NCBI RefSeq assembly: GCF_005404815.1
Contig: NZ_BJDF01000012.1
Location: forward strand, 1 to 64,000
Direction of reading: 5' to 3'
DNA: 64,000 bases
DNA from: Companilactobacillus huachuanensis
Lineage (GTDB): Bacteria > Bacillota > Bacilli > Lactobacillales > Lactobacillaceae
The notes under the pieces: generated by a model
Seen by the model: the letters and a program-made list of their open reading frames with translations, nothing else
Database searches by the model: none
Told to the model about the DNA's origin: nothing
In this document: positions 58,414 through 64,000 of the stretch, piece after piece
How the letters are laid out: the number at the start of each line of letters is the position of its first letter
Numbering within the stretch: the first letter of the stretch is position 1
Program-made: the position numbers and the translations under genes

Positions 58414-58726
58414 CTGAAGGTTGAAAGGTGAAAAATTAATATAACGATTGCTATTACAGGCCTAGAGCTAATTTATTTAAATACTCAGAACTCTTTGTTT
58501 TATTGTTCCGTCTATTAAAAAAAACTAGTTGGAAGAGCTGAGAGTATTCGTTTGCAGCGAAAGTAGCGTTATTGCTTTAGCAATTACACCACCGGACGCG
58601 TTGAAGACTCGCGGGTTTTGCGAGGCTTCAACCGAGGTTCGAGACCGCTCCTTGGCTCGGTCCGTTCCGCGCAGCAATTGAATAATCTCAGCTCTGGAAA
58701 CGGCATCCTTAAACTTTCAACCTTTA
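58414..58726 (+). mobile_element. MITE-like cloverleaf element, copy 7
   Basis: Ends are CTGAAGGTTGAAAGG and ACTTTCAACCTTTAG. The core (58524-58708) has the usual closing stem, here GAGCTGAGAGTATTC against GAATAATCTCAGCTC with one mismatch, and the standard three hairpins. Its right end stops 9 bases before the stop codon of the UMF1-type gene. Confidence 0.82.
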
Positions 58727-58734
58727 GTTATTTA

Positions 58735-59979
58735 TTACTTATCTCCAGTTAACTTAGGTAACATCAAGAAAATTACCAATCCAATCAAGAATAGAATACT
58801 TAACGATGCTGCACCAATCGTAGATTTTCCGGTTATTTGTGTCACAATTCCAACTAACACTGGACCCATGACTGCGGAGAATTTACCCAAAATATTATAG
58901 AATCCAAAGAACTCACTTCCTGATTCTTTAGGTATCAACTTACCAAAATAAGATCTACTCAATGCTTGAATCCCACCCTGACTTGTTCCGACTAAAACAG
59001 CTAAAATCCAGAAATCGACGGTTGTTGTTAATTTCAAAGCATATAAACAAATTCCAAAGTACAAAATTATTGCTAAGAGAATTCCCTTTCTCGCCGAAAA
59101 ACGATTGGCAATCCGACCATACAAAATGGAAAATGGAAAGGCCACTAATTGAACTACTAATAGAACAATCATCAAGGTCGTCGTTGTGATACCCATGTCC
59201 ATTCCGATTGACGTTGCCATCGTAAAAATCGTATCGACCCCGTCAATGTAGAAGAAGTATGCAATCAAGAACCATGCTGCAGCTTTATATTGTCGCAAAT
59301 GTGTTACTGTCGCCCAGACTCTTTTAAAGCTTGATGTAATTGGGTGTGCATTTTCTGGTAATGAATAAACTTGCTGAACATTCTTCAAAAGTGGAATGAA
59401 AAAAATTATCCACCATAACGCTGCCAATAGAAAACTCCACCTTGCAACGCCGTAACTTGATAACATCCCAAAACCGCTAGTCAACTGTAAAACTAGGAAT
59501 AGAATGAACGCTATCACACCGCCAAGATACCCGTATGCATACCCATTTGATGACAATGAGTCCATCTTTTTATTGTCGGCTACATCGGTCAAAAAACTAT
59601 CATAAAAAAGATTCCCTCCGGAATAACCAATTATCGACAGGATATACACAGCAAGCAACAGCTGCCACTGACTCGGTGGTAAGAGTGCTAATCCTAACGT
59701 CATAACGATGCCTAAAAATGAAAATGTACTCAACAAACGTTTCTTATGATGTGGATAATCAGCCAAAGCTCCTAAAACTGGTGCCAAAATCGAAACCACC
59801 AGCGTTCCAAAACTATTTGCATAACCCCAATAAGCAGTAGCGTTCGCTTGTGTAACGCCTGCATTTTGAGCTACGGTTTTAAAATAAACTGGCAAAACGG
59901 CTGTCGTTACGATTATTCCGTAGCCTGAGTTTGCCCAGTCATAAAAAATCCAGCTCCACTGCTTTTTATTGAACCCCAT
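58735..59979 (-). CDS. MFS transporter, UMF1/Atg22-like
   Basis: Membrane protein of 414 residues with about 12 membrane segments. The N-terminal segment WSWIFYDWANSGYGIIVTT is the hallmark of the UMF1 (Atg22-like) family, whose bacterial members are poorly characterised. The start at 59979 follows GAGGG by five bases. The gene begins 14 bp after the phosphodiesterase stop codon, so the two are probably cotranscribed; this hints at export or uptake of a product linked to that enzyme. Confidence 0.85.
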   Translation of the reverse strand: MGFNKKQWSWIFYDWANSGYGIIVTTAVLPVYFKTVAQNAGVTQANATAYWGYANSFGTLVVSILAPVLGALADYPHHKKRLLSTFSFLGIVMTLGLALLPPSQWQLLLAVYILSIIGYSGGNLFYDSFLTDVADNKKMDSLSSNGYAYGYLGGVIAFILFLVLQLTSGFGMLSSYGVARWSFLLAALWWIIFFIPLLKNVQQVYSLPENAHPITSSFKRVWATVTHLRQYKAAAWFLIAYFFYIDGVDTIFTMATSIGMDMGITTTTLMIVLLVVQLVAFPFSILYGRIANRFSARKGILLAIILYFGICLYALKLTTTVDFWILAVLVGTSQGGIQALSRSYFGKLIPKESGSEFFGFYNILGKFSAVMGPVLVGIVTQITGKSTIGAASLSILFLIGLVIFLMLPKLTGDK

Positions 59980-59993
59980 ATTGTCCCTCAATC

Positions 59994-61286
59994 CTAATTT
60001 ATAAAGACATCGTCAATTGCGGAACCCGCCAGAGGTTCTGGGAATTCTAATCCTAATAGCTTCGCAAAAGTTGGTGCTTCATCAACTAAATCAGCCTTCT
60101 CAACTGTATTATTTTGCTTGATCATTGGCCCATTAAAAATCATAGTAGTCTTGTATCCAGATTTATCTGGATCATAACCATGGACACCGCGATAACGGTC
60201 AGCATCCCCCATCATCTCGGGTAAAACTTTTTCCACAACTTGTGCACGATCACTTTCATCAGTGAAGTAATATCCTGCTTTGGCTTCAATCATCAAAGTA
60301 CATTTAGGATCAGCACCGTGATGGGCCGCTTCCTGTCCGGAATAGATTTTCTCCACCCCTTCAACACCAGAAATCAAATCACGTAATCGATCAATTTGAC
60401 TGAAATTCCTCGTATAAATGTATGTACTACCATCACAAGTCTTAGCCATAACTTGCCAATCCTTCTTGAAGGTCTGGTCAGGTTTAGCAGTCAACCAGCC
60501 ACGTTTGGCAAACAGTGTATTCAAATGTATCATCCGATCAACGTTAATTTGATAATGATCTCCTAAGATAACAAAGTTGGTGTCATTAAACGTCCCAGCA
60601 CTCTTGGTAGCTGCGATAACTTGCGAAACATGGTTGTCTAATCGATGCAAAGCTTCCATCGCTTCATCCGAACGAACGCCATAACGATGACGCATACTGT
60701 CCATATCGACCAAGTGCAATAGTGTTAAATTAGGCTGCTTGTTCTTTATAGTATCAACTGCACAAGCTGTAATGAAGTCATCTAATTCAGGTTGTCTAAT
60801 ACCATTACGAAGTTTTCCATATTTATTGTTCATTTCTAAAATAAACAATGGCGAACTGGCACGCATTGAAACTAATACTTGATTAGTCCAAATACGATTA
60901 GGAAAAATTTCCGCTAAATTATAAGTAATTTTGCTACCAGCAGTCACCGGCCACAAGAATGCCGCAGTTGTTAACCTCTGCTTTCTGGCCAAATCATATA
61001 ACGTTGGTGATTTAACATCTTTTTGATACCAGAACCAATCGGGAGAACGGCGTTCTGGCTGAATTTTAGTATTATTAACAATCCCGTGAACACTAGGATA
61101 CTGTCCCGTAATGATTGTCGTATGAGATGGATACGTCAAAGTTGGATAAATACCCTTAACCTCTTTGACCCAAGTTCCACCATTAACTAATTTATTTAAA
61201 GTTGGTAATTCACTCTGGTGCTCATTGATATCACGAAACCCTAGGGCATCCAATGAAATAATTACTAGGTGTTGATTTGTAGGCAA
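59994..61286 (-). CDS. Nucleotide pyrophosphatase/phosphodiesterase (ENPP-like)
   Basis: Metal-dependent phosphodiesterase of the alkaline phosphatase superfamily, 430 residues. Asp13 (ISLDALG) is the first metal ligand and Thr51 in YPTLTYPSHTT the nucleophile. LVDMDSMRHRYG and ILGDHYQ carry further metal ligands. No signal peptide is visible, so it is probably cytoplasmic. The start is TTG after GAGGGAA. It lies upstream of the UMF1-type gene; substrate unknown. Confidence 0.87.
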   Translation of the reverse strand: MPTNQHLVIISLDALGFRDINEHQSELPTLNKLVNGGTWVKEVKGIYPTLTYPSHTTIITGQYPSVHGIVNNTKIQPERRSPDWFWYQKDVKSPTLYDLARKQRLTTAAFLWPVTAGSKITYNLAEIFPNRIWTNQVLVSMRASSPLFILEMNNKYGKLRNGIRQPELDDFITACAVDTIKNKQPNLTLLHLVDMDSMRHRYGVRSDEAMEALHRLDNHVSQVIAATKSAGTFNDTNFVILGDHYQINVDRMIHLNTLFAKRGWLTAKPDQTFKKDWQVMAKTCDGSTYIYTRNFSQIDRLRDLISGVEGVEKIYSGQEAAHHGADPKCTLMIEAKAGYYFTDESDRAQVVEKVLPEMMGDADRYRGVHGYDPDKSGYKTTMIFNGPMIKQNNTVEKADLVDEAPTFAKLLGLEFPEPLAGSAIDDVFIN

Positions 61287-61395
61287 AATAATTTCCCTCT
61301 TTTCACAAACTACATGAAAGTATTATATCGCAGTTAGGAAATCCATGTTATACGCAATATTGAGACAAAACTATCATTTTGTTGGTATATTACTA

Positions 61396-61434
61396 ATAAA
61401 AAAATAGATAACCCTAAAAAATCTGGAGTTATCT
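61396..61434 (-). terminator. Terminator of the phosphoglucomutase gene
   Basis: AGATAAC/GTTATCT hairpin; on the minus strand ATTTTTTTATT follows. It lies upstream of the phosphodiesterase promoter. Confidence 0.6.
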
Positions 61435-61450
61435 AACATATATTCAAACC

Positions 61451-61478
61451 AACCTAGCTGGAGGGAGAAACGGCATAT
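61451..61478 (+). repeat. Possible scar of a cloverleaf element
   Basis: CTAGCTGGAG, like the left edge of the core, runs directly into GAGAAACGGCATA, like its right edge (GGAAACGGCATA). The whole folded middle is missing. The match is short. Confidence 0.4.
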
Positions 61479-61535
61479 TTCAAAAAAAAGAACAAAGGTT
61501 TTAACACCCTTATTCCTTAATTAGAAAATACTATT

Positions 61536-63254
61536 CTATTCCCAGCCTTCGATTTCTTTACCGAATTCTTCGAGCTTCTTAGTAGCACCGTCTTCAGTAT
61601 CACCCTTAATACCGATATAGAATTTCATCTTAGGTTCAGTACCAGATGGTCTAGCAGCTACCCAAGTATCGTCAGCTAAGACGTACTTCAACACGTTAGC
61701 CTTTGGTAAACCAGTTTCCTTGGTACCAGTTGCTGTTGTATCAGTATCATTCAAGTAATCAATTGATTCAACAACTTTAACGCCATTGATCTCGTCGATA
61801 CCTTCTTCACGAAGTGTCTTCATGATTTGGGCCATCTTATCTTTTCCTGAAATACCAGCGAATGTCTTAGAAATAGTCTTTTCACGATAGTAGCCAAATT
61901 CCTTATAAAGGTCTTCAAGTGCATCGTAGATTGTCTTGCCCTTTGATTCGTAGTAAGCTGCCGCTTCAGCCAACAACAATGTTGATTGCATAGCATCTTT
62001 ATCACGAACAAATGGTTTAACTAGATATCCATAACTTTCTTCAAAACCAAATAGGAATTCATTGCTACCTGTTTCTTCAAATTGTTCGATTTTTTCGGCA
62101 ATGTACTTAAATCCTGTCAAAACATCAAACATTTTAATATCATATTTATCAGCAATTGCTGTAGCCAATTCAGATGAAACAATTGACTTAACAACAGCTC
62201 CGTTAGAAGGTAATGCATTCAAGTTCTTCTTAGCATGCAATAAATAATTTAAAAGAACTGAAGCAATTTGATTACCTGTCATTAGTTTGTAAGAACCATC
62301 CGGTTGTCTAACCGCAGCACCCAATCTATCGGCATCAGGATCAGTCGCAATCAGAATGTTAGCACCAATTTTTTTACCACGTTCAATTGCAAGGTCAAAA
62401 GTTTGGGCAAATTCTGGATTTGGGAAAGGTGTTGTAGCAAATTCGGGATCAAGGATAGCTTGTTCAGTTACCATGTTAAAATTCTTGAATCCTAATTGTT
62501 GGAAAATACGTGGGGCAATCATCTTACCTGTCCCATGAAGTGGTGAGTAGACAAACTTCATTTTATTTCCATATTCTTCAATTAATTTGGGATTAACGAT
62601 AACTGTTTCGAGGTTCTTCATATAATCTATATCGACATCTTCACCAATCAAAGTGAGTAACTTTTCAGCTCTCAACTTTTGAACAGCCTTTACTTTAATG
62701 GCAAAAAGGTCACTAGCCTTACGGGCAAAATTAGTAATATTATCTGATTCAGTTGGTGGCATTTGGCCGCCATCAGGTCCGTAAATCTTGAAACCATTAT
62801 ATTGTTTAGGATTATGGCTCGCTGTAATCATAATTCCGGCATATGTATGCAGGCTTCTTACAGCAAATGATAATTCTGGAGTAGGTCTCAAACTGTCGAA
62901 CACAAAACTTTTAATATTGTGAGCTCCTAAAACTTTGGCCGATTCATAAGCAAAATCTTGAGAATAGTAGCGTGAGTCATAACTGATAGCTACACCCTGT
63001 GTTTTGACCTTGTCGTCCAAAGTATCCATGAATGAAGCTAAACCTTCAGTTGCTTGGCGAACTGTGTAAATGTTCATTCGGTTGATACCAGGTCCAATCA
63101 AACCACGCATACCAGCAGTACCAAATTCCATAGGTGCGTAAAACGCTTCTTCAGCCACTTTATCGTCCTTTTTAAATTCGTTCAGTTGCTCTTTCATATC
63201 TGGATCTAAATCTTTATAATCAAGCCATTGTTGCATATTATCTTGCCAAGTCAT
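61536..63254 (-). CDS. pgcA: Phosphoglucomutase (alpha-D-phosphohexomutase, PgcA type)
   Basis: Interconverts glucose 1-phosphate and glucose 6-phosphate, supplying UDP-glucose for glycolipids and wall polymers. The 572-residue protein has the phosphoserine Ser146 in MITASHNPKQYNG, metal loop TDPDADRLG near 305, sugar loop GFEESYGYL near 405 and phosphate loop RPSGTEPK near 540. AGGAGG precedes the ATG. A -10 box and a 12-bp palindrome lie upstream. Confidence 0.94.
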   Translation of the reverse strand: MTWQDNMQQWLDYKDLDPDMKEQLNEFKKDDKVAEEAFYAPMEFGTAGMRGLIGPGINRMNIYTVRQATEGLASFMDTLDDKVKTQGVAISYDSRYYSQDFAYESAKVLGAHNIKSFVFDSLRPTPELSFAVRSLHTYAGIMITASHNPKQYNGFKIYGPDGGQMPPTESDNITNFARKASDLFAIKVKAVQKLRAEKLLTLIGEDVDIDYMKNLETVIVNPKLIEEYGNKMKFVYSPLHGTGKMIAPRIFQQLGFKNFNMVTEQAILDPEFATTPFPNPEFAQTFDLAIERGKKIGANILIATDPDADRLGAAVRQPDGSYKLMTGNQIASVLLNYLLHAKKNLNALPSNGAVVKSIVSSELATAIADKYDIKMFDVLTGFKYIAEKIEQFEETGSNEFLFGFEESYGYLVKPFVRDKDAMQSTLLLAEAAAYYESKGKTIYDALEDLYKEFGYYREKTISKTFAGISGKDKMAQIMKTLREEGIDEINGVKVVESIDYLNDTDTTATGTKETGLPKANVLKYVLADDTWVAARPSGTEPKMKFYIGIKGDTEDGATKKLEEFGKEIEGWE

Positions 63255-63274
63255 TAGAATTATCCTCCTAATTT

Positions 63275-63296
63275 GTAAGTACTTACATTCATTATA
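63275..63296 (-). promoter_or_regulatory. pgcA promoter -10 box with adjacent perfect palindrome
   Basis: On the minus strand TATAAT (63291-63296) is followed by GTAAGTACTTAC (63275-63286), a perfect 12-bp palindrome at the expected transcription start. This arrangement resembles the bgsB promoter, although the palindrome sequence differs. Confidence 0.5.
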
Positions 63297-63389
63297 ACAA
63301 TCATGGAGTACTATTAAAATTTGATTTACACAACTTTAACAATAAATATTTAAAATAGTCTTAAGTTGTATTAACAAACTTACAAATCA

Positions 63390-63641
63390 TTAAGATTCAC
63401 TGCTAATGATCCTGTTGATGTCGGTATCGTAATATCTAGCCAAGGCAATCAAAGTGTCAATATCTGGCATACGAATACCGGTCTCATAATGAGATAAGGT
63501 CGTAACATCAATATTCAAATGTTGTGCCACTTCTTTTTGAGTTACGTTTCTTTCACGTCTGAGTTGCTTCAGATTTTTAGCAATGTTGAAACCTGATTCG
63601 TGCATTAATTGGTTCAAGTTTTTATCTGCTACTTCGCGCAT
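63390..63641 (-). CDS. XRE family transcriptional regulator
   Basis: Small protein of 83 residues with an HTH_3 domain at about 22-78 (LKQLRRERNVTQKEVAQHLN; LSHYETGIRMPDIDTL). No effector domain is present. The start at 63641 is set by AGGAAG upstream; the open frame extends 28 codons further without a binding site. It lies upstream of pgcA on the same strand, 135 bp apart. Target unknown. Confidence 0.82.
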   Translation of the reverse strand: MREVADKNLNQLMHESGFNIAKNLKQLRRERNVTQKEVAQHLNIDVTTLSHYETGIRMPDIDTLIALARYYDTDINRIISSES

Positions 63642-63850
63642 AAGAATCACTTCCTGACTTTTTAATTTCATTATATGTTTAAACATATACGCAATGGAAT
63701 CAAATTTCAACAATTTTCTTTTCAATATTTAGACAATTAGTCATAAACTTATAACGCGTTGTAATGGATATACCTTTTCCTACCTGAATAGGTTATTAGA
63801 TCCAATATACGTAAAAAATATAATTGACATTCATGTGTCAAAAAACAAAA

Positions 63851-63895
63851 GAGGATTATATGCATAGGCAGAATCTACCTAGACATATAATCCTC
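63851..63895 (-). terminator. Terminator of trxB
   Basis: GAGGATTATATG/CATATAATCCTC arms with an inner AGG/CCT pairing, and T-rich sequence on the minus strand. Nothing further is recognised in 63642-63850. Confidence 0.8.
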
Positions 63896-63919
63896 ATTTT
63901 ATCTTTATTATTAAACTAA

Positions 63920-64000
63920 TTACTTAGTTGAAACCTTGTCATCAGAAAGTTCTTGAATATAGCTGAATGCTTGTTGTCCAGCAATACCACCCTCACCAAC
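63920..64000 (-). CDS. trxB: Thioredoxin reductase, C-terminal end (partial)
   Basis: The last 26 codons read VGEGGIAGQQAFSYIQELSD and then a short tail before TAA. The GGIAGQQAF segment is the conserved C-terminal FAD-contact region of thioredoxin reductases (usually GDGxIAxxxA). The gene continues past the window edge. Confidence 0.8.
   Translation of the reverse strand, partial: VGEGGIAGQQAFSYIQELSDDKVSTK

Overview
The window is 64 kb of low-GC Firmicute chromosome from the family Lactobacillaceae. This rests on lactobacillus-type cell envelope proteins (an LPxTG adhesin, a SLAP-domain surface protein), the gap-pgk-tpi-eno glycolytic operon behind CggR, the secG-est-rnr-smpB and rapZ-yvcK-whiA orders, and strong GGAGG ribosome binding sites. 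A complete malonate decarboxylase operon and two DUF2207 paralogues suggest a Companilactobacillus-like species, but that is inference. Most of it is ordinary core chromosome read from the minus strand; no prophage, transposase gene or CRISPR array was seen.

Layout. 0.2-5.6 kb: lipoteichoic acid locus bgsB-bgsA-flippase-like gene-ltaS (glycolipid anchor synthesis, then polymer synthesis). 5.7-7.1 kb: queT behind a preQ1-type riboswitch candidate, and a deoxynucleoside kinase. 7.4-13.6 kb: LPxTG adhesin, then two DUF2207 paralogues separated by two copies of a structured 130-bp repeat. 13.8-20.4 kb: smpB, rnr, esterase, secG, a ClC channel and an oxidoreductase. 21.2-26.8 kb: enolase, triosephosphate isomerase, PGK, GAPDH and CggR with its tandem operator. 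27.0 kb: tRNA-Arg(CCG). 27.7-36.7 kb: alpha/beta hydrolase, mdcH-A-B-C-DE-G for malonate decarboxylation, divergent mdcR and a membrane acyltransferase. 36.8-44.6 kb: clpP under a CIRCE element, a drug ABC exporter with a divergent MarR regulator, an MFS exporter and a large orphan membrane protein. 44.7-52.5 kb: whiA, yvcK, rapZ, a Na+/H+ antiporter and the SLAP protein. 52.6-58.3 kb: uvrBA with a LexA box, and a mazEF-type toxin-antitoxin pair. 58.7-64 kb: UMF1-type MFS protein, a phosphodiesterase, phosphoglucomutase, an XRE regulator and the 3' end of trxB.

The most unusual content is intergenic. Seven copies of a roughly 185-nt core that can fold as a cloverleaf (one long closing stem and three internal hairpins) lie between genes. 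Six sit inside 266-322 bp units bounded by CTRAAGGTTGAAAG-type terminal inverted repeats, one unit is flanked by a 7-bp direct repeat, and one copy has no terminal repeats but keeps every stem through paired base changes. This looks like a non-autonomous mobile element carrying a conserved structured RNA or DNA module. I do not recognise it as a named family.

Regulatory sites readable from sequence include the CggR operator, the CIRCE element at clpP, the LexA box at uvrBA, a palindromic LysR-type site between mdcR and mdcH, inverted repeats in the marR/ABC and mazEF promoters, and hairpin-plus-U-tract structures in the leaders of cggR and uvrB.
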